A DNA stretch of 64,000 bases from Cytobacillus oceanisediminis (GTDB lineage: Bacteria; Bacillota; Bacilli; Bacillales; Cytobacillaceae). The stretch lies in the NCBI RefSeq assembly GCF_022811925.1, contig NZ_CP065511.1:5271001-5335000 (forward strand), read 5' to 3'. Shown one piece after another: positions 1 through 8,300 of this stretch. Under the pieces are notes generated by a model. It ran no database searches. It saw nothing but the letters and a program-made list of their open reading frames with translations, and was not told the DNA's origin. The position numbers were made by a program, and so were the translations under genes. Numbering within the stretch: the stretch's first letter is position 1; each line of letters begins with the position of its first letter.

Positions 1-624
1 ATAGAGCGCGGTTCTTGAAAGTGGGATGCGCCCAGGGGAAGTTCTCAGCCCAACCACATTGTTAAAGCTGGCAGGGTTCCGCAGCGATCCGCCCATATCG
101 CTTCCATCTGCAAAAGGGATCATTCCGCTTGCCACTGCAGCAGCTGCTCCCCCGCTGCTTCCGCCCGCTGATTTGCTTAGATCATATGGGTTTTTGGTAG
201 CGCCAAACAGCTTATTGAAGGTATGAGACCCTGCAGCAAATTCAGGAACGTTTGTTTTTCCAATCACTATCGCTCCTGCCTTCCGCAATCTTTCAACAAT
301 CAGATCATCCACACTTGGATAATTGTCCCGGTAGATTAGGGATCCGCTTGTTGCCGGAAAGCCAACAGCATTGTGAGTATCCTTAATCGCGATGGGCAGT
401 CCGTGGAAAGGGCCGGCCGGCTTTCCTGCATCCAGCATTTCATCCGCCTTGACTGCTTCCTTTAACGACAGTTCCTCATTAAGAGATACGATCGCATTCA
501 CCTTTGGATTTACACGCTGAATTTGTGCCAGGTGAGCTTCCATTACCTCCCGTACAGATAATTCCCGATTCTGTATAGCCTTGGCAAGATTGCGTGCAGA
601 ATCAAAACAAATATCTTTTCCCAT
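1..624 (-). CDS. Amidase signature family hydrolase, N-terminal part (cut by window edge)
   Basis: Hydrolyses a carboxamide bond; substrate unknown. About 208 residues are visible and the C-terminal half lies beyond base 1. The Ser-cisSer-Lys triad of the amidase signature family is visible: Lys81 in GLPIAIKD, the glycine/serine run GGSSGG at 154-159 with Ser156, and Ser180 in GSDMGGS. The 75- and 24-residue spacings fit the family. The start is the ATG at 624 with a GGGGAG site nine bases upstream; an ATG seven bases earlier is out of frame. It lies downstream of the carbamoylase/amidohydrolase operon but behind a hairpin terminator, so it may be read by leak-through or from its own promoter. 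Context suggests amide nitrogen scavenging (inference). Confidence 0.9.
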   Translation of the reverse strand, partial: MGKDICFDSARNLAKAIQNRELSVREVMEAHLAQIQRVNPKVNAIVSLNEELSLKEAVKADEMLDAGKPAGPFHGLPIAIKDTHNAVGFPATSGSLIYRDNYPSVDDLIVERLRKAGAIVIGKTNVPEFAAGSHTFNKLFGATKNPYDLSKSAGGSSGGAAAAVASGMIPFADGSDMGGSLRNPASFNNVVGLRTSPGRIPLSRTALY

Positions 625-659
625 TTCATACAGCTCCCCACTTTTATATTTTGACTCAA

Positions 660-702
660 AAAAATCCCCTTCCATTTTTTATCTAAGCTGAAGGGGAAAA
701 AA
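660..702 (-). terminator. Rho-independent terminator after the DUF5058 operon
   Basis: Stem CCCCTTC (666-672) pairs with GAAGGGG (690-696). On the minus strand it is followed by a run of T. It separates the membrane-protein pair from the amidase gene. Confidence 0.75.
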
Positions 703-726
703 GTCTGCTAAAGATGTTATGAAGAC

Positions 727-1440
727 TTAATCGGATGCGCCGCCTTTTGATTTTTCAATAAATAGAACGACCGCAATGGTAATGGCTACACAAAGAACGA
801 TTTTGATCAAACTAAAAATCGGCGCAAACAGCACAGCCATGCCGATCACAAAAGCAACCAATCCATACAAAGGCTTTTTAAGGGCAAACTGTCCCAAAAC
901 TCCTCCGTAAATGGCAGGAAGAATAAACTGAAGGGCATTTTGCACGGACTGCGGGATAATAGTCAGGATATATGAACCACTTAACACGACCGCGATGATA
1001 ATGACAATGTTTGTTAAGGAAGCGACAGCAATGCCCAGAGTGCCTGCAACCTCTGCTTTTTTTGTACCGGGCTCAGCTCCAATCGACTCTTGGGCTGCAG
1101 CTGAACATGGAAGGCACATATTGGCAATATTCCCGGTCAAAAACGCAATATAGGTTCCGGATTTTCCCAGGACCGGATAATACGTAATAGGCTCAAGAAA
1201 CCACATGATCCCTATAAAGGCTGCATATCCGATCAATCCTCCTGCAATGGCTCCCCAGCCTGGATGGTAGCCCAGTATGAATGAAAAATAGATTGGTGGC
1301 ACAAACGACATCACAATCAGCATCCAAAGAGTGGTTTGCCCCCAAAAATCGGACTTCGCATGGAATCCCTGCATGCTCATGGTTGTTTGTTTTATCTCAA
1401 TATTTGCTTCCGTCACTCCAGCTTTCGTCGGTACAGTCAT
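727..1440 (-). CDS. Multi-pass membrane protein, unknown function (partner of DUF5058 protein)
   Basis: 237 residues with about six or seven hydrophobic helices and a short N-terminal cytoplasmic stretch. No enzyme motif was recognised. Start ATG has AAGGGGATG upstream. It begins 15 bases after the stop of the 235-residue membrane protein, so the two are almost certainly cotranscribed and may form a two-part transporter. The conserved-looking stretch near 100-115 contains NMCLPCSAA, with two cysteines. The operon (carbamoylase, M20 amidohydrolase) suggests uptake of an N-acyl or N-carbamoyl amino acid; that role is inferred from neighbours only. Confidence 0.75.
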   Translation of the reverse strand: MTVPTKAGVTEANIEIKQTTMSMQGFHAKSDFWGQTTLWMLIVMSFVPPIYFSFILGYHPGWGAIAGGLIGYAAFIGIMWFLEPITYYPVLGKSGTYIAFLTGNIANMCLPCSAAAQESIGAEPGTKKAEVAGTLGIAVASLTNIVIIIAVVLSGSYILTIIPQSVQNALQFILPAIYGGVLGQFALKKPLYGLVAFVIGMAVLFAPIFSLIKIVLCVAITIAVVLFIEKSKGGASD

Positions 1441-1455
1441 GGTACATCCCCTTTC

Positions 1456-2163
1456 TTAAATAAGTGTTGTCAGATAGCTGATAGTCAAAGCGATGACAAG
1501 CGAAATCCCAAGTGCCCATTCCTGGAGCCACCGGATTTCCCGCTTTTTTGCAAATGTAAGAATAAGCATCATTGATACGCCGGCAGCAATGGCAGCAACC
1601 GTCTCACTATATCCCTTCACCATTTGCTGGCTGGCAAGATAAGCAAATGCCCCGAGCATCGCCGCTGTCGACACGATTGTCATCATTTTGGCATTCTTGC
1701 TGACAATTTTCTTTTCCACTTTCCCCAGTGATTTTGTAGCAAGAGCCGTAAAAATCAGCCAGCCTGTTCCGCCAAGGCACATGGTCCAAACAACCGTTGT
1801 AAATGCCGCCAAACCAAAATCAGGTGAATTCAATTCTACTCCATATGCATTTGCCCCAATTCCTGCTGCGGTCAATTCAGTTGCAGCGGAGCCTATGATT
1901 CCTATCCTCATCAATGTGAACGGACCGCCCAGGACGGCAATAAGAGATATAATGACCACTGCAATCCCGAATGAAGGTCCTAAACTGCTGATAAAACCGG
2001 TTCTCAATGCCCTTTTTGTCTCTTCCTTCGTCATTCCTATATTAGGAGCTGTCCGGGAAGCAATCCGGATGAAAATCAGAGCCTGAAAAATGACAATGGC
2101 GACTACGATGCTGGCAAAAATCCATACAGGGGCACTATTGGCAAACCTTAAAACCTCTTCCAT
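1456..2163 (-). CDS. DUF5058 family membrane protein, putative transporter subunit
   Basis: 235 residues, mostly hydrophobic, with about five to six membrane helices. The N-terminal part (first helix, then a basic loop and the segment around GFISSLGPSFG) matches my memory of the DUF5058 family, which is commonly found beside M20 amidohydrolases. The function of the family is not established. It sits 20 bases after the M20 amidohydrolase and 15 bases before the second membrane protein, within the sigma-54-driven operon. A transport role for the substrate of the adjacent hydrolases is likely but inferred. Confidence 0.8.
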   Translation of the reverse strand: MEEVLRFANSAPVWIFASIVVAIVIFQALIFIRIASRTAPNIGMTKEETKRALRTGFISSLGPSFGIAVVIISLIAVLGGPFTLMRIGIIGSAATELTAAGIGANAYGVELNSPDFGLAAFTTVVWTMCLGGTGWLIFTALATKSLGKVEKKIVSKNAKMMTIVSTAAMLGAFAYLASQQMVKGYSETVAAIAAGVSMMLILTFAKKREIRWLQEWALGISLVIALTISYLTTLI

Positions 2164-2183
2164 ACAAATGACCTCCCATTTTT

Positions 2184-3398
2184 TTAATTGGACTGAACTT
2201 CAGCAGTCTTTTTTTCAACAGCAGATTTATCAGAAAGATAATCAAACACAGCGGATATAAACACCTTGCCAATATCAAGCATAGAACGCTCATCCACATC
2301 AAAACGCGGATGATGGTGCGGGAATTCCTCTATCTTTTCCGAATTCCCTCCAACAAAGAAGAAGGTGCCGGGAACCTTTTGCAGATAATAAGCAAAATCC
2401 TCCATCCCCATTTGGGCAGGCATGTGAATGACATTTTCTTCACCTACAAGCTTTCCTGCCAGCCTTTCAATCCTTTTTGTTTCACCTGGATGATTTTTTA
2501 CAGCCGGATAGCCTCTGACATATTCATACTTGGCGGTTGCCCCTATAGCCTTACAGGTCGAATGGGCAATTTCCCCTATCAAACTTTCAATCATGCTGCG
2601 GACATCTTCATCAAACGTCCGGACTGTTCCGGTAATCCTGGCTTTGTCTGGAATAACATTAAATCCGGTACCGCTATTAAAAGCGGCTACAGACACGACT
2701 GCCGTTTTCACAGGATCCACTTTCCTTGCCACAACCTGCTGCAGATTTGAAATTAGCTGGCTACCTGCTGCAATTGGATCAACAGTCAAATGAGGCGTTG
2801 CAGCATGTCCGCCTTTCCCAAATATATTAATCTCAAAGGTATCTCCCGCTGCCATGGCATCGCCTTCCCTCACGCCGACTGTGCCTGTCGGATTTGTAGA
2901 CCAGACATGAGCCCCATAGATTACATCTGCCCCATCAAGACAACCGTCTTCAATCATCGACTTGGCCCCGCCGGGAATCACTTCTTCAGCAAATTGGTGA
3001 ATAAACAGGACATTTCCTTCCAGCTGATCTTTCACTTCGGATAATATTTTGGCGACACCCAGGAGAGCGGCGGTATGGATATCATGTCCGCAAGCATGCA
3101 TAACCCCTGGAATACGGGATTTATACTCCACTTCATTTTCTTCCTGAATCGGGAGGGCATCAAAATCAGCACGCAATGCAACCGTCTTGCCAGGCTTTTC
3201 GCCTTTCAATAATCCAGTTACCCCTCTGCCGCCAACATTTCTTCTTACTTCCAATCCCAGATTCTCAAGGAAGCTCGCTACTTTCTCAGGAGTATTTACT
3301 TCCTGATGGGAAAGCTCCGGATACATATGAAGATCTCTTCTAAAACTCACCATCTCCGGATAAATTTCCTGCAATCTTTCAAAAAGCTTTTCTGACAT
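2184..3398 (-). CDS. M20 family amidohydrolase (N-acyl amino acid hydrolase type)
   Basis: Zinc-dependent deacylase of the M20D group that cleaves N-acyl or aminoacyl amides. Metal and catalytic signatures are present: HACGHD near residue 100, FAEEVIPGG near 140, GMEDFAYY near 340 and HHHPRFD near the C-terminus. I start at the ATG at 3398 (MSEKLF), which has AAAGGAG nine bases upstream. The in-frame ATG at 3407 directly abuts that GGAG and cannot use it. About 404 residues, normal for the family. It follows the carbamoylase-type hydrolase in the sigma-54 operon; together they could release an amino acid from a doubly modified precursor (inference). Confidence 0.9.
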   Translation of the reverse strand: MSEKLFERLQEIYPEMVSFRRDLHMYPELSHQEVNTPEKVASFLENLGLEVRRNVGGRGVTGLLKGEKPGKTVALRADFDALPIQEENEVEYKSRIPGVMHACGHDIHTAALLGVAKILSEVKDQLEGNVLFIHQFAEEVIPGGAKSMIEDGCLDGADVIYGAHVWSTNPTGTVGVREGDAMAAGDTFEINIFGKGGHAATPHLTVDPIAAGSQLISNLQQVVARKVDPVKTAVVSVAAFNSGTGFNVIPDKARITGTVRTFDEDVRSMIESLIGEIAHSTCKAIGATAKYEYVRGYPAVKNHPGETKRIERLAGKLVGEENVIHMPAQMGMEDFAYYLQKVPGTFFFVGGNSEKIEEFPHHHPRFDVDERSMLDIGKVFISAVFDYLSDKSAVEKKTAEVQSN

Positions 3399-3480
3399 TT
3401 TCTTCATCTCCTTTAAAAATATTTAAATATTATAAATAATCTGCAAAAACATAAATTTAAAAAAGAGAAAAGCAGTTATT

Positions 3481-4737
3481 CTAGTTCTTCTGCTTTTCCG
3501 TTTTTTTGCATGCCAGCTTTCTAACGACATTCAGCAATAAATCACAGCCTGCCTTAATATCTTTTTCACTTGTATACTCCTCAGGACAATGGCTTTTTCC
3601 TCCCTTGCTTGGGATAAAAATCATACCTATATCCGTCAGTCCGCTTAACATCGCTGTATCATGTACAGCACCGCTATTTAACTTAAGATAATCAAATCCT
3701 TGCTCTATTGCGGTTTCTTCAATCTGGCCAATAATGCGGGATGAAAGCTTCACAGTATCGGATTTGCCAACCAGCTCGATTGTGCTCTTTAACGAGTGCT
3801 CTTCCGACACCTCTTTTACCTTCTGAGCAAGCTTGCTGGAAACAATCTCAACGCCCTTAGCTTCAACATCTCTGATGTCTACATAGAATTCGGCTTTATG
3901 AGGAATGACGTTTGGTATATTCGGGATGCACTCTATCTTCCCGACTGTAGCCACTGTTGTTGGCAATGCATCGTATTTGGCTGTTTTTCGAATATGGGAG
4001 ATGATTTCAGCTGCACCCGCCATTGGATCTGATCTTAAATCCATCGGGGTGGTTCCTGCATGATTCGAATCTCCTTCAATTGTCACTTTGTACGTCCTCA
4101 TACCGGCAATGGCCTGGACAATTCCAATTGGCTTCTGATGAATTTCGAGTATCTGCCCCTGTTCGATATGCAGTTCAATCATGGCATCGACTTCCCCTTT
4201 TTGGAGAATATCTTTTTCCATTTGATCAATTTCCAGCCCAAAATCTTTTACTGCTTCGCAGACAGATTTTCCCTCCGGATTTTGAATCTTCTTTAATTCT
4301 TCCAGCCCATATTTCCCTGCACATACTTTGCTGCCAAGCATGGTTATGCCAAAATTGGAGCCTTCTTCTTCCGCGAAGCTCACCAATTCTATTGGCTGCT
4401 GCAATTCTGCTTTCTCTTCTTTTAATACTCTTATAATTTCCAGTGCAGCCAAAACACCGGTTAGCCCGTCATATTTCCCCCCATTTTTCACAGTATCATG
4501 ATGCGAACCAATCATAATGGACGGTTTATTCAGTTCTTTTCCGTATGTAGCCCGAATATTGCCAATGGCATCAACCTTAACATCGAGCCCAAGCTCCTCC
4601 ATGCGGGCAAAAAGATATTCTCTGGCTTTTTGATCCTCCTCGCTGTAGGAGAATCTCGTACATCCATTGCCTGGCGTACTGGTAAAGCCTATTATGTTAT
4701 CAAAGTCTTTCATTAATCTGCCAAGATTAATCTCCAA
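3481..4737 (-). CDS. Zn-dependent hydrolase, hydantoinase/carbamoylase family (M20)
   Basis: Predicted to hydrolyse N-carbamoyl amino acids, ureidoglycolate or allantoate-like amides. Family motifs: GSHHDTV near residue 78, YDGLTGV near 89, FAEEEGSNFG near 125, ELHIEQG near 190, HAGTTPM near 226 and a late HCPEE. 418 residues is typical. The start is TTG at 4737 with GGGG eight bases upstream; no better start lies near. It is the first gene behind a strong -24/-12 promoter and is divergent from the sigma-54 activator gene, so it should respond to that activator. Exact substrate is not readable from sequence. Confidence 0.9.
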   Translation of the reverse strand: MEINLGRLMKDFDNIIGFTSTPGNGCTRFSYSEEDQKAREYLFARMEELGLDVKVDAIGNIRATYGKELNKPSIMIGSHHDTVKNGGKYDGLTGVLAALEIIRVLKEEKAELQQPIELVSFAEEEGSNFGITMLGSKVCAGKYGLEELKKIQNPEGKSVCEAVKDFGLEIDQMEKDILQKGEVDAMIELHIEQGQILEIHQKPIGIVQAIAGMRTYKVTIEGDSNHAGTTPMDLRSDPMAGAAEIISHIRKTAKYDALPTTVATVGKIECIPNIPNVIPHKAEFYVDIRDVEAKGVEIVSSKLAQKVKEVSEEHSLKSTIELVGKSDTVKLSSRIIGQIEETAIEQGFDYLKLNSGAVHDTAMLSGLTDIGMIFIPSKGGKSHCPEEYTSEKDIKAGCDLLLNVVRKLACKKTEKQKN

Positions 4738-4839
4738 CGCTTTATCCCCTTTCTATTAAAATGACTTTTCTCCCTAGCATGATCATGATGTCGATGATAT
4801 AATTTTTAGAAAATTAAAAATGGTTATTTGAATTTATAC

Positions 4840-4856
4840 TGCAAGAAGCGTGCCAA
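4840..4856 (-). promoter_or_regulatory. Sigma-54 (-24/-12) promoter of the hydrolase operon
   Basis: Minus-strand sequence TTGGCACGCTTCTTGCA matches the TGGCAC-N5-TTGCA consensus with correct GG/GC spacing. It lies about 100 bases upstream of the carbamoylase start and next to the gene of a sigma-54 activator, so position and partner both support it. Confidence 0.92.
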
Positions 4857-4916
4857 CTTTATTCCATTGATTTTCACTGATTTTCACTGTATTTATAGGT
4901 TTGTCCTTTTATTCAT

Positions 4917-4955
4917 GATGAAGAATGTCATCAAAATCTGATGAATTTCGTCATC
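4917..4955. promoter_or_regulatory. Paired palindromes, likely enhancer sites for the sigma-54 activator
   Basis: Two copies of GATGA-N6-TCATC at 4917-4932 and 4940-4955, with centres 23 bases apart. They lie roughly 75-115 bases upstream of the -12 element and just ahead of the activator's own start codon. This suits both enhancer binding and autoregulation. A related GATCATGATGTCGATGAT stretch sits around 4782-4799, downstream of the promoter. Confidence 0.75.
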
Positions 4956-4979
4956 AACCGAAAATAAGCGGGGGTTTTT

Positions 4980-6365
4980 ATGGAGAACAAGCAGCTGGAA
5001 ACATATAAACAAGCCTTTGAAGATTTAAATTTTATTCTGGACATTACCCATAGCGCTATCACTATCACAAACGGCGAAGGGATATTTACTAGACTCAGCA
5101 AATCCTGCGAGAGAATTTTTGGCGTGCCGGAATCTGAACTCATTGGAAAAAATGCCTTTTTACTTGAAGAGCAAGGTTTTTTCAGCACATCGGTTACCTG
5201 TGAAGTGATCCGCAAGCAAAGAAGGGTCACCATCATACAGAAAACAGCTGCCAATAAAACGGTGCTGGTTACCGGCACCCCCTTCTTTAATAAGGACAAA
5301 ATAATCGAAAAGATTATCAATATTTCAAAGGACATCACAGAAACCAATAAGCTGGCATCGGACCTAAAAAGACTCCAGGCAGAACATGAATGGCTAAAAC
5401 AGGAATTAATGAAGCGTACCAGGATGGAGCACGGCAAGGTTGCCTCTGAAAGCCCGCTTATGAAAGATATCATTGAGCTGGTTCATCATATAACCAATAT
5501 GGACGCAACAGTTTTGTTATTGGGAGAAACCGGTGTCGGAAAAGGATATATGGCTGATATGATACATTCCGCCAGCAATCGCAAGGACAGGCCTTTTATC
5601 TCCATCAATTGCGGAGCCATACCTGAAAACCTGCTGGAGTCGGAGCTATTCGGCTATGAAAAAGGGGCATTCACAGGTGCATTAAAGGAAGGAAAAAAAG
5701 GGCTGTTTGAAACAGCCGGCAGCGGCACTATTTTTCTGGATGAAATTGGTGACATGCCAGTAAATTTGCAAGTGAAGCTTCTGCACGTTCTCGATGACCG
5801 TACCGTAAGAAGAATCGGCGGATCAGCACCATTTAAAGTAGACTGCAGAATCATCGCAGCCACCAATAAGGATATTAAAGAGCTTGTGAGGGCCGGCCAA
5901 TTCCGCGAGGACCTCTTTTACAGGCTGAACGTTGTGCCTATTACAATCCCCGCGCTAAGGGAACGTAAGGAGGACCTGCTTTTCCTTGCCAACATGTTCC
6001 TTGAAAACATGAATGATAAATATAAAATGAAAAAGACATTTTCCGAAGAAGCCATCAGGGCTCTATATGATTACAACTACCCGGGGAATATAAGAGAACT
6101 GCAAAATATGATTGAAAGACTAGTCATCAACACACTCGGGGATATGATTGAAGCCGAAAAAATCCGCGAAATGACCGGATCCTCACACCAAAACATCCAG
6201 AGCGAAAAAATCATTCCACTGAAAGAAGCCGTGGAGCAATTAGAAAGAAACATGCTATTATCCGCTTTCCAAAAATACAAAACCACCAGAAGAGTGGCCA
6301 ACGCCTTGAAAATTGACCAATCGACAGTTGTAAAAAAGGCTAAGAAGCTGGGGGTGCATGTATGA
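4980..6365 (+). CDS. Sigma-54-dependent transcriptional activator (PAS-AAA+-HTH)
   Basis: Activates RNA polymerase carrying SigL/RpoN. The domains run: PAS sensor at about 10-125, a short coiled linker, AAA+ ATPase at about 155-390, and a Fis/TyrR-type helix-turn-helix at 415-461. Walker A GETGVGKG at 182-189, GAFTGA loop at 229-234 that contacts sigma-54, and Walker B IFLDEI at 251-256 are all intact. The start ATG has GGGGG six bases upstream. Divergent from the hydrolase operon with shared palindromes between them. The PAS domain replaces a receiver domain, so it probably senses a small molecule in the cytoplasm; the ligand is unknown. Confidence 0.95.
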   Translation: MENKQLETYKQAFEDLNFILDITHSAITITNGEGIFTRLSKSCERIFGVPESELIGKNAFLLEEQGFFSTSVTCEVIRKQRRVTIIQKTAANKTVLVTGTPFFNKDKIIEKIINISKDITETNKLASDLKRLQAEHEWLKQELMKRTRMEHGKVASESPLMKDIIELVHHITNMDATVLLLGETGVGKGYMADMIHSASNRKDRPFISINCGAIPENLLESELFGYEKGAFTGALKEGKKGLFETAGSGTIFLDEIGDMPVNLQVKLLHVLDDRTVRRIGGSAPFKVDCRIIAATNKDIKELVRAGQFREDLFYRLNVVPITIPALRERKEDLLFLANMFLENMNDKYKMKKTFSEEAIRALYDYNYPGNIRELQNMIERLVINTLGDMIEAEKIREMTGSSHQNIQSEKIIPLKEAVEQLERNMLLSAFQKYKTTRRVANALKIDQSTVVKKAKKLGVHV

Positions 6366-6401
6366 TTGAGTCCCGAGCACCCTTTGTCTTTGAATGCACA
6401 T

Positions 6402-6434
6402 AAAAGGGCCGATTCAATAGGAACCGGCCCTTTG
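6402..6434. terminator. Bidirectional terminator
   Basis: Perfect stem AAAGGGCCG (6403-6411) with CGGCCCTTT (6425-6433), placed between the convergent sigma-54 activator and STAS-like genes. Confidence 0.85.
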
Positions 6435-6485
6435 TGACATATCCTCATTTCTGGGCTGCAAATCAAATGTTTTATGGAAAACTGC

Positions 6486-6842
6486 TCACTCTTTAATCCA
6501 AGTCCAAGCTTCCTCAAGCTGATGGCCTTCAAAGTATTCGACCTTAATCCCAGGCAGGTAGTCAGTGAGCTTTGATACAGTGCCAATCCAGCCTTTGTCA
6601 CTGACAACAGCGAATTTATTAAATTGTTTCCATCTTTTTATATCAAATTCCATTCCTTCTGTTGCACCTTGGAAAGTTGTTCCGTCCACATCGGTCATGA
6701 TGGCTAGAATATTAAATTTCTGGTCGTCTTTAAAGTTTTCTTTCACGTACTGATCCAGTTTTTCAGCATCTTCCTTGGTTGCATTGCCATTGAAAGCAAG
6801 GGCGATGGTAGAAGGAGAGCGGGATTCTATGAATTGAAGCAT
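6486..6842 (-). CDS. STAS/SpoIIAA-like protein
   Basis: 118 residues, soluble. The alternating strand-helix pattern, with an early FNGNAT segment, a central ILAIMTDVDG strand and a C-terminal AWTWIKE helix, fits the SpoIIAA-like STAS family (DUF3478 type). The usual anti-anti-sigma phosphoserine is not obvious, so a partner-switch role is not supported; many such proteins have unknown function. Start ATG has GGAGGT seven bases upstream. Monocistronic, convergent with the upstream activator gene. Confidence 0.75.
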   Translation of the reverse strand: MLQFIESRSPSTIALAFNGNATKEDAEKLDQYVKENFKDDQKFNILAIMTDVDGTTFQGATEGMEFDIKRWKQFNKFAVVSDKGWIGTVSKLTDYLPGIKVEYFEGHQLEEAWTWIKE

Positions 6843-6905
6843 TCAACATACCTCCAGTCAGTCATTTTCTTACTATTTTCCCTTGAATTGTTTCTGTGAA
6901 ACAAT

Positions 6906-6940
6906 AAAAAAAGAACCAGCAAGGTTTTTTCCCTTGCTGA
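6906..6940 (-). terminator. Terminator of the desaturase gene
   Basis: CAGCAAGG (6917-6924) pairs with CCTTGCTG (6932-6939). On the minus strand a T-rich tract follows immediately. Confidence 0.85.
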
Positions 6941-6946
6941 TTCTAT

Positions 6947-7837
6947 TTATTTCTTGCTATAAAACCGATCCCGAACCCTTTTCAGGCGAGCATGATAGTT
7001 TAGGATATCAAGTCTCGCTTTCTCTGCTTCAGGTGCAATCGGCCTCAGCTTTTCTATTTCCCAATACTCTATAATGACATCCAGGACCTGATCAAAATAT
7101 TCAAGCGGACCATAATTGGCCTCTTTTGCGATGATAGCCATCCGATCTTCAAAGTCCGGCATAACAGCACCCGGCATTTTAAAGTTCATGATGACGTTCC
7201 CGAGGTAATAGCAATAATTAGGTTCTAATTGCAGGTGATATTTAATAACGTCCCTGTAAAAAGCATAGTGCAGGGTCTCATCTTTAGCCAATCGCCTCAG
7301 CAAGCTGGACAAATCTTTATCATGAGGCCCCGCTACTTTCGCTACATTATAGTAAAACACCATGGTGGCCAGCTCTTGCATAGAAGTATAAACCATCGTT
7401 TCAAAAGGCGTATGGAAATCAGGATTCCAGCCATTTTCCACTGTTTGCTTATGGAGCTGGTGAAGCCTTCCCGGATGGACATTACGCGTGATTAATAGAT
7501 AGGTTTCAAGCAGATTGGAGTGCTGGTCCTCTTCCGCTGTCCAGGTATGCACAAATTCCTTAATGACACTCAATGAACCTTTAAATGTCTGGTCCAAATA
7601 AGAGGTGAACCATGGGAGATTCACTTCTGTTAATAGCGCTGTCTCCACAGCCGTAATGACGGGCTCCGGAAGAGTCACCTGACTTTCATCCCAGGGAACA
7701 CGGCGGAAATCCTGCGCTTTATCCCATGGGAGAAATTCGTGATAACCCCAGTCTATTTTTTCAGCACGTTTTTTGTGCTCTTCATACAATTCCCTTACCT
7801 TAGGCTCCAGTCGAAAATCGAGATGATTTGTTAACAA
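6947..7837 (-). CDS. Acyl-ACP desaturase (soluble di-iron, plant-type)
   Basis: Introduces a double bond into acyl-ACP or acyl-CoA using a ferritin-like di-iron centre. Iron ligands are readable: Glu71 in TEVNLP, EEDQH at 102-106 (EENRH in classic enzymes), Glu155 in MQELAT, and DETLH at 186-190. At 296 residues it matches the family. Start is TTG at 7837 with GGAGGT six bases upstream. Monocistronic with its own terminator. A FapR-like box upstream suggests control with fatty-acid synthesis. Unlike the membrane desaturase Des of B. subtilis, this one needs ferredoxin- or flavodoxin-type reduction. Confidence 0.92.
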   Translation of the reverse strand: MLTNHLDFRLEPKVRELYEEHKKRAEKIDWGYHEFLPWDKAQDFRRVPWDESQVTLPEPVITAVETALLTEVNLPWFTSYLDQTFKGSLSVIKEFVHTWTAEEDQHSNLLETYLLITRNVHPGRLHQLHKQTVENGWNPDFHTPFETMVYTSMQELATMVFYYNVAKVAGPHDKDLSSLLRRLAKDETLHYAFYRDVIKYHLQLEPNYCYYLGNVIMNFKMPGAVMPDFEDRMAIIAKEANYGPLEYFDQVLDVIIEYWEIEKLRPIAPEAEKARLDILNYHARLKRVRDRFYSKK

Positions 7838-7889
7838 GTTTAGACCTCCATTACAAATGTTTTACCATCCTAGTATTTATAACTAACTA

Positions 7890-7906
7890 TTATGACCTAG
7901 TAATAA
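7890..7906. promoter_or_regulatory. FapR-like operator upstream of the desaturase
   Basis: TTATGACCTAGTAATAA matches 13 of 17 positions of the remembered FapR operator (TTAGTACC...TACTAA). It lies 53 bases upstream of the desaturase start. The better match upstream of fabZ in the same window makes a FapR regulon plausible here. Confidence 0.45.
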
Positions 7907-8058
7907 GTTAACTATATCACATAAGCCCTTTAACTAACTAATTAAAAGTCGAATTTTCAGGATAATTAGGACTTTTAACATTACTCCCACCCGGGCAATC
8001 GACTGCTGAGTTCGACGCAGACTATGGCTCACGGTATTTACAGTTTCCCAAAACATAA

Positions 8059-8108
8059 AAAAAGATCGCCATGCATTCAGCAAAACAGCTTAGTGCATGG
8101 TGATCTTA
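8059..8108 (-). terminator. Terminator of the ADP-ribosylglycohydrolase operon
   Basis: GATCGCCATGCA (8064-8075) pairs with TGCATGGTGATC (8094-8105) with one G:T-type mismatch. On the minus strand it ends in seven T. It lies about 200 bases after the LacI-family gene stop. Confidence 0.7.
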
Positions 8109-8300
8109 TATGTTTTCTAGAAGAAGTATGCAGATTGATAAAATATACCTTTCCTTATAAGGAAGCTCTTCACACTATTAACCAATATATGTATATTGAT
8201 AAAGTCGTCTTATTCACCAAGCCTTAAAAAGTTTAAGGATAGAAAAAATAAAGAAAAGCAGAAATTCAGCTTTCCTTCACTTTTATCTAATCTATACGAT

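Larger units (their letters stand above)
7838..8300. other. 463-base intergenic region between desaturase and LacI-family regulator
   Basis: Holds the FapR-like site, two copies of TAACTAACTA (7880-7889 and 7931-7940) with TTAACTA between them (7908-7914), and a long terminator hairpin. The rest (about 8110-8300) is AT-rich; the small open frames in it lack ribosome binding sites and I call nothing there. Confidence 0.6.

Noticed and set aside
4931..5473. 180-codon minus-strand frame inside the sigma-54 activator
   Set aside because: Antisense shadow of a gene with intact motifs; cysteine/serine-rich without protein-like pattern.
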